Shown here: piece by piece, positions 5,544 to 12,325 of the stretch
Position numbering within the stretch: position 1 is the first letter of the stretch
How the letters are laid out: each line of letters starts with the position of its first letter
DNA from: Thermococci archaeon
GTDB taxonomy: Archaea; Methanobacteriota_B; Thermococci; Methanofastidiosales; B48-G16
Reading direction: 5' to 3'
Length of the DNA stretch: 12,946 bases
Assembly: GCA_003660605.1 (NCBI GenBank)
Contig: QMUN01000005.1
Span: 1 to 12,946 of the forward strand
Position numbers and translations under genes: made by a program
The notes under the pieces: generated by a model
Databases searched by the model: none
What the model was told of the DNA's origin: nothing
What the model saw: only the letters and a program-made list of their open reading frames with translations

Positions 5544-5968
5544 TTTTGAGCGTACCGCCACGCCGTATCAAATGTTGCGCGCATACATTTTACACATTTA
5601 GAGTACTCCATGGTAGAAATTTCGATTATTCTATCATCTATCCACGAAATATTAAAGATCATATCTGAGAAGCTGATACTGCCCACATTTGCTTCTTCGT
5701 CATTGTACTGATGATAGAGTCTAGATTTCGTTATGGCGATCTCGCCAAGTTTTGTTAAATTCTCTGTTTTCTTTTCTCCCATCGGAAGAATTATCTTCAG
5801 GTCTTTACTTTCAAGTAATGGGATTAACTCTTTCAATAGGTTCATAGGAATGTTGTTTATCCTTATACTTCTAGATTTTTTTATCTTTTTCTTGATCTCT
5901 TCGATGCCTCTGTCAGTTCTGTAAGTAGTTCCGATTTTTGCTTCATATCTTCCCTCTACTATCGGCAT
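5540..5968 (-). CDS. Free-standing TrmB-type sensor domain protein
   Basis: 142 residues without a DNA-binding domain. It aligns by eye to the C-terminal half of the TrmB regulator encoded immediately upstream: RSIRINNIPMNLLKELIPLL against KTVWISNVTTEFLEKIKDSF; LPMGEKKTE against LFPGEKEIE; and ISTMEYSKCVKCMRATFDTAW against ISEMLYDECERCFKEWWSLGW. Both share a terminal C-x2-C-x8-W (here C125, C128, W137). It therefore looks like a duplicated effector-binding domain that could bind the same ligand, or heterodimerise with the full regulator. The ATG directly follows the regulator's TAA, with GGGGTGAT as ribosome binding site, and its own stop overlaps the next small ORF. The cysteine pair suggests metal or redox sensing; that is inference. 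Confidence 0.7.
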   Translation of the reverse strand: MPIVEGRYEAKIGTTYRTDRGIEEIKKKIKKSRSIRINNIPMNLLKELIPLLESKDLKIILPMGEKKTENLTKLGEIAITKSRLYHQYNDEEANVGSISFSDMIFNISWIDDRIIEISTMEYSKCVKCMRATFDTAWRYAQK

Positions 5969-6667
5969 TTAATCACCCCATCCCAAGCTCCACCATTCTT
6001 TAAAACATCTTTCACATTCGTCGTACAGCATCTCGGAGATGATATATCTATTATCCGTATTTTTGAATATATTAAATACTCTTTCTTCGTCAAGGATTAT
6101 CGATATCGCTGGTACCTCTTTGTTTCTGATTCTCTGCACGATCTTTATGTTCGCTTCCCTCGTTTTCATGTTCTTGCACTCGATTTCCTTTTCTCCTGGA
6201 AAAAGTACTGCTTTAATCTCCGCACTCTCATTAAAACTATCCTTTATCTTCTCCAGAAACTCAGTTGTCACATTCGAGATCCATACAGTTTTTGCTTCTT
6301 TTAATATGTTCTTCAGACTCTCCAGTCCAATATTATAGTTTGTTATTACAAATTTCTCTTCCATTTTTTCAACCTCCTCTAACATACTCTGGATAGAATC
6401 TAACAATCTCTCGTAATTTTTCTTGTATTTTTCAAATATTTTAACTGGATTGACTGACTTGAATAGCAGTGGTGAACCAGAGTATATTTTTATCCAGCCT
6501 TTACTCTCAAGAGACTCCAACACCGTGTAAATCTTTGTTCTGGGAACTCCTGATCTCTTAGCGAGTAGAGTAGCACTGTTAAAACGGCTGCCGAGTAAAC
6601 TCAGATATACTCTTGATTCATACTCCGTTAAACCTACCCTTTGCAGCTGCTCTATGATTCTATCCAT
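5969..6667 (-). CDS. TrmB-family transcriptional regulator
   Basis: 232 residues. The N-terminal ~70 form a TrmB-type winged helix (PF01978): LQRVGLTEYESRVYLSLL, then SATLLAKRSGVPRTKIYTVLESLESKGW and a short wing. A charged coiled coil (~75-110, YERLLDSIQSMLEEVEKMEE) should dimerise. Residues ~112-232 are an effector domain related to the phospholipase-D-like TrmB sensor fold, without the sugar-binding signature I could name, and ending in C218-x2-C221-x8-W230. TrmB proteins are usually archaeal sugar or redox regulators. The gene heads an operon with a free copy of its sensor domain and a small ORF. A TATA box 27 bp upstream gives a leaderless transcript, and the palindrome at 6704-6723 is a likely operator. 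Confidence 0.87.
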   Translation of the reverse strand: MDRIIEQLQRVGLTEYESRVYLSLLGSRFNSATLLAKRSGVPRTKIYTVLESLESKGWIKIYSGSPLLFKSVNPVKIFEKYKKNYERLLDSIQSMLEEVEKMEEKFVITNYNIGLESLKNILKEAKTVWISNVTTEFLEKIKDSFNESAEIKAVLFPGEKEIECKNMKTREANIKIVQRIRNKEVPAISIILDEERVFNIFKNTDNRYIISEMLYDECERCFKEWWSLGWGD

Positions 6668-6686
6668 TAACCGATTAAATATAATA

Positions 6687-6698
6687 TTAATATAAATA
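6687..6698 (-). promoter_or_regulatory. TATA box of the TrmB operon
   Basis: On minus this reads CTATTTATATTA-like sequence with its centre about 27 bp before the ATG at 6667, so transcription should begin at or next to the start codon. The leaderless arrangement matches the absence of a ribosome binding site. Confidence 0.55.
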
Positions 6699-6703
6699 GT
6701 TAT

Positions 6704-6723
6704 TGTAACTGGAGCGAGTTACA
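6704..6723. promoter_or_regulatory. 20-bp palindrome, candidate TrmB operator
   Basis: TGTAACTGGAGCGAGTTACA has perfect 7-bp arms around a 6-bp spacer. It abuts the upstream (BRE) side of the TATA box of the TrmB operon, where TrmB-type proteins bind to activate or to block. I found no second full copy in the window. Confidence 0.5.
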
Positions 6724-6734
6724 GGGTGATAGAA

Positions 6735-6820
6735 CATTTCTGGCTCTTTTCTTTTTTCAATTCTGTAGAAAGCTTATATAAATCGTCTTTTCCTATTCTT
6801 ATGTCCAATCTCCAGAAATG
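6735..6820. repeat. 9-bp inverted repeat upstream of the TrmB operon
   Basis: CATTTCTGG (6735-6743) and CCAGAAATG (6812-6820) are perfect inverted repeats 68 bp apart, in the gap between the TrmB operon and tRNA-Met. No convincing gene lies between 6724 and 6857. The repeats could be paired binding sites or a long-loop hairpin; chance is also possible at this length. Confidence 0.3.
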
Positions 6821-6857
6821 GTGATTACTCTGTTTTGATATTAATCTTATTATTATA

Positions 6858-6871
6858 GAAAGGTTTTTAAA
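6858..6871 (+). promoter_or_regulatory. BRE/TATA promoter of tRNA-Met
   Basis: GAAAGGTTTTTAAA lies about 36 bp before the mature tRNA start, which would give a short 5' leader for RNase P to remove. Another TATA-like stretch at 6887-6894 is too close to be the main one. Confidence 0.5.
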
Positions 6872-6903
6872 CAATTGTCTTATCAATTTATAATATAACA
6901 CAC

Positions 6904-6978
6904 AGCGGGGTAGGGCAGCTAGGAGTGCCCGGTGGGCCCATAACCCACAGGTCAGTGGTTCAAATCCACTCCCCGCTA
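6904..6978 (+). tRNA. Initiator tRNA-Met (anticodon CAU)
   Basis: A 75-nt gene with acceptor AGCGGGG pairing to CCCCGCT and discriminator A. The anticodon arm GTGGG-CCCATAA-CCCAC gives CAU. Three consecutive G-C pairs in the anticodon stem and the A1-U72 end pair are the marks of an archaeal initiator rather than an elongator. The T arm carries GGTTCAAATCC. CCA is not encoded and there is no intron. Its last three bases (6976-6978, CTA) are the complement of the TAG stop codon of the opposing PfkB kinase gene. Confidence 0.95.
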
Positions 6979-7854
6979 CTCCAATGTCCTGACTCTTTTT
7001 CTTACTTCTTCTTCAGTAACAGGGATTTTTCCCATATTCTCTATCATTATTGATGCGGTACACGATGCGAAGAGACCTGTTTCATAGAGATCTTTTTTAT
7101 TAAGATATTCAAAAATAAAACCTCCTGCGTAGGTGTCGCCAGCGCCCGTGGGGTCTATGGCCTTTGTTTTGTAGGCTGGTATCTTTATGAACTCGTCTCC
7201 GTCAAAGATAACACTTCCTTTCTCTGCTAGAGTTATGATAGCAATTTTACATCCCCATGAATAGAGAGTTTCCAGAGCTTTTTCACAATCCTTTCTCGCG
7301 TTAAATCCTGTCATCACTTCAGCTTCGTACTCATTTGGTTTTACAATCTCGCACATCCCGACTATTTCCTCAATTTTCGGATTTTTTTTCCTGGAAACTT
7401 TGCCGTGTTCCACGTATCTCAAAAATCCCTGAGGATCAAGAAAAAGAGTCCCATTGAATTTTTCTCTCAGTTCTATGAGATCAAAATTTATTTCCTGTAA
7501 TACAGGTGCCAGTAAAATAACTTTGAATTTTAATATCTTTTGAGGAAAGTTATCTATTTTATCTGCAATTCCCAGGATCTTTAACTCCCTGTCTCCATTA
7601 TTAAAATATTTTAAGGAAAAGCCCCCCGAAACTTTGCATTCTTTTATATAATACTCTATATTAAGAGCATCCATGCTTTTTTTAAAATCATCCAGATAAT
7701 CGCTGCCTATGTTCCCTACGAGGGTCGTTTCCATATTCAGTTTTTCCATGACTATACATGCATTGGTAGAACATCCTGAGAGTATCCTATTCTTTGTCTT
7801 TGAATAAGGAGTTTCTATATAATCGTATACAGGATTTCCTACACATGCGATCAT
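6976..7854 (-). CDS. PfkB/ribokinase-family kinase
   Basis: 292 residues, the normal size for a PfkB kinase, which phosphorylates a sugar, polyol or nucleoside with ATP in the cytoplasm. The C-terminal signature DPTGAGDTYAGGF starts at residue 234 with the catalytic base at D240 and the anion-hole GAGD. KPNEYEAEVMTG (~190-203) is the typical loop before the nucleotide site. The N-terminal glycine motif is altered (GCSTNAC). The substrate cannot be read. Because its start overlaps the stop of a CDP-alcohol phosphatidyltransferase (ATGA), a kinase supplying a phosphorylated head group such as inositol phosphate is attractive but unproven. Its stop TAG overlaps the 3' end of the initiator tRNA on the opposite strand. 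Confidence 0.88.
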   Translation of the reverse strand: MIACVGNPVYDYIETPYSKTKNRILSGCSTNACIVMEKLNMETTLVGNIGSDYLDDFKKSMDALNIEYYIKECKVSGGFSLKYFNNGDRELKILGIADKIDNFPQKILKFKVILLAPVLQEINFDLIELREKFNGTLFLDPQGFLRYVEHGKVSRKKNPKIEEIVGMCEIVKPNEYEAEVMTGFNARKDCEKALETLYSWGCKIAIITLAEKGSVIFDGDEFIKIPAYKTKAIDPTGAGDTYAGGFIFEYLNKKDLYETGLFASCTASIMIENMGKIPVTEEEVRKRVRTLE

Positions 7855-8432
7855 TCTCTCACCTTCTTTTTTACATATAAAATTCTTTGCACTACAGTTA
7901 TATGTGAAAGAGTTCCTATTGTAAACAAAGCGTAATTTAAGGAATTGGAATAGAAATTGAAAAGAAGTATGCCAATAAGCAGCAGTAAAAACTTTTCCTG
8001 ACGCTCCATGATGCCTACACTCATTAGATCAATATTTTCTACCGACTCTGCTCTTGCTCTGGCATATGATGCCATAATCATCCCAAAAAGACAGTAAAAT
8101 GCTATCCAGAACTCTGCCATTTTCCCTAATGCAACTCCAAATATTATCAAAAACTCGATATACCTATCAGCAACAGGATCCAGAATTTTACCTGTTTTTG
8201 TTATCTTGCCCGTGGCTCTTGCCAGACTTCCATCCAAAGCATCTATAAAAAAGCTTAAAAGCATAAATATTACTCCAATAATGATTTTTCTTTCAGAAAA
8301 AAAGTAGCATGAAAAAATTCCTGGGATGATAGAAACTAAAGTAAGCTGATTCGGTGTAATCCTAAGTTTTGCAACTTTCTCTCCCAGTATCTCAAACTTA
8401 GTTTCGTACCATGATCTATACTTACCGATCAT
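7851..8432 (-). CDS. CDP-alcohol phosphatidyltransferase (archaeal phospholipid synthase)
   Basis: An integral membrane enzyme of 193 residues that transfers a CDP-activated lipid, in archaea CDP-archaeol, to an alcohol or alcohol phosphate. The full signature D-x2-D-G-x2-A-R-x8-G-x3-D-x3-D is present: D64, D67, G68, A71, R72, G81, D85 and D89, which bind Mg2+ and the CDP group. About five to six hydrophobic segments surround it. Size and context fit archaetidylinositol-phosphate or archaetidylglycerol-phosphate synthase; the exact acceptor is not visible. A TATA element about 27 bp before the ATG suggests a leaderless start. The next gene, a PfkB kinase, overlaps it by four bases, so the two probably act in one head-group pathway. 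Confidence 0.88.
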   Translation of the reverse strand: MIGKYRSWYETKFEILGEKVAKLRITPNQLTLVSIIPGIFSCYFFSERKIIIGVIFMLLSFFIDALDGSLARATGKITKTGKILDPVADRYIEFLIIFGVALGKMAEFWIAFYCLFGMIMASYARARAESVENIDLMSVGIMERQEKFLLLLIGILLFNFYSNSLNYALFTIGTLSHITVVQRILYVKKKVRE

Positions 8433-8474
8433 ATCCCATAAAATATTTTATCAGTATAAAAATGTTACTATGGT

Positions 8475-8963
8475 TCAGAGCCATTTACTCATAAAGATAA
8501 AATCCACACCCCACCACTGTTTCTTCAAATACGCCTCGGGAACAAATCCTGTTTTTAAATAAAGATTTATCGCGCTTCTCAAAACAGGAAATGTATAAAG
8601 AGATATTTTATGAATTTTCTTCTTTTTACAGTACTCAAATACTTTTTCCAAGAGTTGTTTCCCGATACCTTTTTCCTGATACTCAAACTCCACTCCGAGC
8701 CAGTGGATCATCCCAAATCCACTTTCACCATAGAGAATTCCATGAACAACGCCTATTATCTTGTCTTCTTCTGCTATAAAGAGAAAAGTGTTCTCTGAAT
8801 TGATCATTTTTTCAGCTCTTTCTTTATTGAAGTACTTCAGATCGAAATCTATGGCTTTCCTGGGATAATAACCTTTTTCATATCTTTCCCACGCTTCTCT
8901 CATAACATTGCGAACACAACTCACTATTTCTTCAGTGTCACTTATCTTCGCTTCCCTAATCAT
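8475..8963 (-). CDS. GNAT-family N-acetyltransferase
   Basis: 162 residues covering one GNAT domain that transfers acetyl from acetyl-CoA to an amine. The acetyl-CoA pyrophosphate loop reads Q96-E-K-G-I-G101, following the strand IHWLGVEFEYQEKG. The C-terminal NLYLKTGFVPEA (~140) is the usual motif B. The substrate is unknown; an aromatic-rich end (KKQWWGVDFIFMSKWL) may shape the acceptor site. It has its own promoter: CAAAAACCTTTTATATTTT 23 bp before the ATG gives a leaderless mRNA. A 42-bp gap separates it from the phosphatidyltransferase, which has its own TATA. Confidence 0.88.
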   Translation of the reverse strand: MIREAKISDTEEIVSCVRNVMREAWERYEKGYYPRKAIDFDLKYFNKERAEKMINSENTFLFIAEEDKIIGVVHGILYGESGFGMIHWLGVEFEYQEKGIGKQLLEKVFEYCKKKKIHKISLYTFPVLRSAINLYLKTGFVPEAYLKKQWWGVDFIFMSKWL

Positions 8964-8980
8964 GAAAGAACAGAAAATGA

Positions 8981-8999
8981 AAAATATAAAAGGTTTTTG
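8981..8999 (-). promoter_or_regulatory. BRE/TATA promoter of the GNAT gene
   Basis: CAAAAACCTTTTATATTTT on the minus strand, with the TATA centre about 23 bp upstream of the ATG at 8963. It shares the AAACCTTTT core with the trpS, tRNA-Glu and L13e promoters. Confidence 0.6.
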
Positions 9000-9005
9000 A
9001 TAATA

Positions 9006-9515
9006 TCACAAAACCTCTTTCGTATTCTCTTTTAATCTCTCTATCTTTTTTTCAGATATCCCTGTTTTTTCTACTATTTCTTTCGTATCCAAAGATAGAA
9101 GCTCATTCGCACTCTTTATGCCTGCCTTTTCTAACTGTTCAGCCGTTTTCTTTCCCAATCCTTTTACTTCAGTTAGAGCTATCTCTTTTATCTTCTTCTC
9201 TTTCACTGCTTTCTTTTTAGGTTTCGCTACTTTTTTCTTCGGTTCTTCTGCTTTCTTCTTTACTTTTTTTTCTTTCTTTATCGGTTTTTCTACCTTTTCT
9301 TTTACAAGTTTTTTCTTAACGGGTTTCTTTTTAGCGGGTTTCAAAAGTTCTTTTAATTTTTTTATATTTTCATCATATACTGTTTTTCTTCTTCTGTCGA
9401 CTAAAAATCCTAATTTTCTGGCTCTCTGTATATTTATACCCGCCTCTTTTATTTCTTTTAAGCTGAAACCTCTGCCTTCTCTTTTCTTATCTGTAATGAC
9501 GATCGGTTTTATCAT
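9006..9515 (-). CDS. Ribosomal protein L13e-like, with lysine-rich linker and HhH domain
   Basis: 169 residues from the ATG at 9515, which is chosen over a GTG nine bases upstream because AAGGTGAC lies at the right distance. Residues ~14-46 match the L13e core: GRGFSLKEIKEAGI, ARKLGF, VDRRRKTVYDEN. Next, ~52-110 is a very lysine-rich stretch of KKPVKKK and AKPKKK type repeats. Last, ~113-169 reads EVKGLGKKTAEQLEKAGIKS and then ISEKKIERLKEN, a helix-hairpin-helix pair as in RNA polymerase alpha C-terminal and DUF4332 domains. L13e is a large-subunit protein known from eukaryotes and some archaea. The added basic tail and HhH suggest extra rRNA or DNA contact. It has its own BRE/TATA promoter at 9547-9563. 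Confidence 0.82.
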   Translation of the reverse strand: MIKPIVITDKKREGRGFSLKEIKEAGINIQRARKLGFLVDRRRKTVYDENIKKLKELLKPAKKKPVKKKLVKEKVEKPIKKEKKVKKKAEEPKKKVAKPKKKAVKEKKIKEIALTEVKGLGKKTAEQLEKAGIKSANELLSLDTKEIVEKTGISEKKIERLKENTKEVL

Positions 9516-9546
9516 AATTGTCACCTTTTTTAAATCTCGATCTCTC

Positions 9547-9563
9547 TATAAAAAGGTTTTGAT
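9547..9563 (-). promoter_or_regulatory. BRE/TATA promoter of the L13e gene
   Basis: ATCAAAACCTTTTTATA on the minus strand. Its centre is about 35 bp before the ATG, leaving a short leader that includes the ribosome binding site AAGGTGAC. It overlaps the final codon of the COG2426 gene. Confidence 0.6.
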
Positions 9564-10018
9564 TAAAATATGCTGATCACTCCAGCAGTAATCATCGTAA
9601 CTATCATACCAGCGATCAATGCTCCCAATGCTATTGAAAAAAAAGCTTTTTTTCTTTTCAATCCGAAGATATAGGCAATCAATGTTCCCGAGTAGACTCC
9701 AGTTCCTGGAAGCGGGATCCCGACGAACAAAGCTAATCCAATCATCTCGTATTTTTCATATTTCTTGTAATTTTTTCTTGCTCTTTTTATCGCATACTGG
9801 TATAAATCATCCACAAAATCGATCTTCGTAACTATGGGTATCACAAAGTCCAGAAACAAAAAGATCAACGGTATGAGGAGTATATCTATTATTACACACC
9901 CTATAAAGAGATGATATACATTGTAATTATATGCAGCTCCCAAAGGTATTGCGCCTCTCAATTCCACCCAAGGTAGAACACACAAAAAAATAACCTGTAA
10001 AAGTCTCCAGTCTACCAT
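9563..10018 (-). CDS. Small multidrug export family membrane protein (COG2426/PF06695)
   Basis: 151 residues, mostly hydrophobic, with about four membrane segments. The family motifs are clear: PWVELRGAIPLG (~16-27) and GIPLPGTGVYSGTLIAYIFG (~100-119) followed by KRKKAF. A basic cytoplasmic loop (KRARKNYKKYEKYE, ~78-91) separates the two halves. The family name is historical and transport of a particular drug is not shown for this group. The gene overlaps the end of uppP by seven bases, with GGTGAT just before its ATG inside uppP, so the two membrane proteins are made together. A shared role in envelope lipid carrier handling is inference. Confidence 0.88.
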   Translation of the reverse strand: MVDWRLLQVIFLCVLPWVELRGAIPLGAAYNYNVYHLFIGCVIIDILLIPLIFLFLDFVIPIVTKIDFVDDLYQYAIKRARKNYKKYEKYEMIGLALFVGIPLPGTGVYSGTLIAYIFGLKRKKAFFSIALGALIAGMIVTMITAGVISIF

Positions 10019-10743
10019 AGCATCACCAGTGTTATTGCTCCGAAGATAACACAGAAAATATCAAAACTTATCTTTTTAGCCACGCTCAATAAAAAATTCA
10101 TTGCAAGATACCCTGAAAGAAAAGCGAAAAGTATCCCAACGAGGATATACTTATACTGCAGGATGAGAGTTTCAGAGTTTTTTGCCATATCTAAAACAAT
10201 GCCTCCAAGAACGGCAGGAACACTCAGTAAGAAAGACAGTTTTAATGCTTCTTCCTGTTTGAATCCTCTAAAAAGAAGAGAAGAGACAGTTATTCCTGAT
10301 CTCGAGATCCCCGGAAGAATGGAAAAACCCTGAAAGAATCCTACAATAGAACTGTCTTTGAGGGTACCATCATCACTCCCTTTGGTACCGAATTTATTTT
10401 TTGAAAATCGTAAAATAAGTCCTGTTATTATAAGAGAAACTCCTATTATTATGCTGATGAACTCTCCTGAATAGCTTATGAAAATATATAGAGGTACTCC
10501 AATAACTCCCGTAAAAATAGTAGCCACGATTATAAACTTATTCAGATAAAGTTTCACATCTCTGAACTTGAATAATACAGCCGATAAAGTTCCAAGGTGC
10601 AAAAAAATCCCGAATGAAAAGGCTTCCTGGTAACTCATCCTGAAAACTGTACCTAAAATCGTAATCTGCGCTGAACTGCTCACTGGCAGCCACTCCGTAA
10701 CTCCCTGAATGATTCCGAGAATCAATGCCTGTAAAAAATTCAT
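10012..10743 (-). CDS. uppP: Undecaprenyl-diphosphatase-like protein (UppP/BacA family)
   Basis: A membrane enzyme of 243 residues that removes a phosphate from a polyprenyl diphosphate, recycling the lipid carrier used for glycan assembly; in archaea the substrate would be a dolichyl-type lipid. The two re-entrant motifs are QGVTEWLPVSSSAQ (residues 13-26) and PGISRSGIT (144-152, with R148 matching the essential bacterial arginine). E17 matches the second catalytic glutamate, but the first is Q13, and the conserved histidine of bacterial enzymes (H30 in E. coli) is Q26. It may be an archaeal subtype. It is a little shorter than the ~265-residue bacterial proteins. A TATA box 25 bp before the ATG implies a leaderless start. 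Confidence 0.9.
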   Translation of the reverse strand: MNFLQALILGIIQGVTEWLPVSSSAQITILGTVFRMSYQEAFSFGIFLHLGTLSAVLFKFRDVKLYLNKFIIVATIFTGVIGVPLYIFISYSGEFISIIIGVSLIITGLILRFSKNKFGTKGSDDGTLKDSSIVGFFQGFSILPGISRSGITVSSLLFRGFKQEEALKLSFLLSVPAVLGGIVLDMAKNSETLILQYKYILVGILFAFLSGYLAMNFLLSVAKKISFDIFCVIFGAITLVMLW

Positions 10744-10763
10744 AATTTTTAGAATACGAAAAG

Positions 10764-10772
10764 ATTTATATT
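10764..10772. promoter_or_regulatory. TATA region shared by divergent uppP and gcvT
   Basis: ATTTATATT reads as a TATA box in both directions. On minus it is about 25 bp before the uppP ATG (leaderless). On plus it predicts a start near 10793, just before the gcvT ribosome binding site CAGGTGAT. No other TATA is evident in the 61-bp gap. Confidence 0.5.
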
Positions 10773-10804
10773 GTTTTTGGTAATAAAAAATCTCAGGTGA
10801 TCAT

Positions 10805-11926
10805 ATGAGACTTAAAATTCATGACTGGCATGAGGAAAATGCAAAAAAAATGGCTGATTACGCTGGATTTGAGATGCCTATCTGGTATTCGGGTATTAAA
10901 GATGAACATTTAACTGTAAGGAACAATGTAGGCTTATTCGATGTTTCTCACATGGGGGAGATAATAGTTGAAGGCAGAGATGCGCTTGAGTTTCTTCAGT
11001 ATCTAACTACAAACGATATCTCAAAGCCTCCACCGATCTCTGCAACTTACTCGTTAATACTCAATGAAAGGGGAGCGATAAAAGATGAATGCCTCGTGTA
11101 CAATCTGGGAGATAAATATATGGTTGTATATGACGCTGTGGCGGTAGCTAAGATATATGAATGGTTCTCATTATTTTCCAGATTTTATGACGTGAATATT
11201 ATAAATAAGAGTTATGATATGCAGTTATATTCCATTCAGGGACCTAAGGCAGAATCTTTATGTAAAGAATTATTTGATATAGATATAAAGGAAATGTGGT
11301 GGTTCCAGGCAAAAAAAATAAATTACAGAGGTGTAGATATAATTGTCTCCAAATCAGGATACACAGGTGAAAACGGATTCGAACTTTTCTTTGAAGCCGA
11401 TTTAAAATATTGTATGGATTTATGGAAAGAAATATTAGAAAAGGGTAAAAAGTATGGAATAAAGCCGTGCGGTCTTGGAGCAAGAGACACCCTGAGAATA
11501 GAGGCAGGATATACCCTATACGGAGAAGACACGAAGGAAAAACAGTTACTGAGTACAGATATAGACAGCATAACACCGTTAGAAGCCGGCCTGGACTTTG
11601 CTTTATCTTTTGACAAGGATTTTATAGGGAAAAAAGCTCTAAAAAATCAGAAACTTCAAAAAAAGATAATGCATTTTAGACTTAAAGAAAAGGGAATACC
11701 GAGAGAGGGATGCAAGATCTTTGTCAACGAAAAAATAATTGGGGAGGTAACAAGTGGAACACTCTCTATGAGTGGCGACGGTATAGGATTATGTTTTGTG
11801 GATGCCAATTTAAATATTGGAGATAAAATTTATATAGAGATAAGAGGAAAAAAGAAAGAAGGAAAGATCGTGAAACCTCCTTTTTACGATCCCAAAAAAT
11901 ATGGAGCATTTAGAGAGGTGATTTAA
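10805..11926 (+). CDS. gcvT: Glycine cleavage system T protein (aminomethyltransferase)
   Basis: Takes the aminomethyl group from lipoyl-H protein, releasing ammonia and making 5,10-methylene-tetrahydrofolate or the archaeal tetrahydropterin equivalent. The 373 residues match the family. N-terminal features include [30 protein letters not shown] and, later, [10 protein letters not shown] and MVVYDA; the folate-binding D in VVYDA is present. [15 protein letters not shown] and [18 protein letters not shown] are the conserved central motifs, and the C-terminal beta-barrel ends [22 protein letters not shown] before the ATG supports the start. gcvH begins in its stop codon. No gcvP gene is in the window, so the P protein must be elsewhere. 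Confidence 0.95.
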   Translation: MRLKIHDWHEENAKKMADYAGFEMPIWYSGIKDEHLTVRNNVGLFDVSHMGEIIVEGRDALEFLQYLTTNDISKPPPISATYSLILNERGAIKDECLVYNLGDKYMVVYDAVAVAKIYEWFSLFSRFYDVNIINKSYDMQLYSIQGPKAESLCKELFDIDIKEMWWFQAKKINYRGVDIIVSKSGYTGENGFELFFEADLKYCMDLWKEILEKGKKYGIKPCGLGARDTLRIEAGYTLYGEDTKEKQLLSTDIDSITPLEAGLDFALSFDKDFIGKKALKNQKLQKKIMHFRLKEKGIPREGCKIFVNEKIIGEVTSGTLSMSGDGIGLCFVDANLNIGDKIYIEIRGKKKEGKIVKPPFYDPKKYGAFREVI

Positions 11927-12306
11927 TGATAGTTAAAGAAGGACTTTACTATACGAAAAAGCATGAATGGCTGAAGGTAGAAGGAAATACTGGGATAGTC
12001 GGGATTACCGATTATGCGCAGGAAGAGCTGGGAGATATAGCTTATATAGATCTTCCAGAAAAGGGGAAGGAAATTAAAAAAAGTGAGGAGATATGTGAAA
12101 TAGAGTCCGTAAAGGCAGTTTCTGAGGTATATTCTCCCGTATCTGGAAAGATCATTGATATAAACACAGAACTGGGGGATAAACCTGAAAAGGTAAATGA
12201 AGCACCTTATGATGCATGGATAGTAAAGATAGAACTTTCAAACAAGGAAGAGATAAAAGATCTGATGGATAAAAAAAAGTACGAAGACTATCTAAAGAGT
12301 CTTTGA
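11926..12306 (+). CDS. gcvH: Glycine cleavage system H protein (lipoyl carrier)
   Basis: 126 residues, normal for the lipoylated shuttle that carries the aminomethyl group from the P to the T protein and is then reoxidised by the L protein. The lipoyl lysine is K63 in CEIESVKAVSEVYSPVSG. The N-terminal YYTKKHEWLKVEGNTGIVGITDYAQEELGDIAYIDLP regions (several blocks) and the C-terminal NEAPYDAWIVKIELS are typical. Its ATG shares one base with the gcvT TAA (TAATG), with GAGGTGAT just upstream inside gcvT, so translation is coupled. The lipoate-attachment enzymes are not visible here. The next gene starts 20 bases downstream and may be co-transcribed. Confidence 0.96.
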   Translation: MIVKEGLYYTKKHEWLKVEGNTGIVGITDYAQEELGDIAYIDLPEKGKEIKKSEEICEIESVKAVSEVYSPVSGKIIDINTELGDKPEKVNEAPYDAWIVKIELSNKEEIKDLMDKKKYEDYLKSL

Positions 12307-12325
12307 CTTCATTTGAGGTTTCTGC

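Noticed and set aside
6719..6901. Minus-strand 60-codon ORF between the TrmB operon and tRNA-Met
   Set aside because: It starts with GTG without a ribosome binding site, runs through the tRNA promoter and the palindrome region, and its sequence resembles no protein.
9118..9576. Plus-strand 152-codon Phe/Ser-rich ORF
   Set aside because: It is the shadow of the lysine-rich L13e gene on the opposite strand (AAA/AAG codons read as TTT/CTT).
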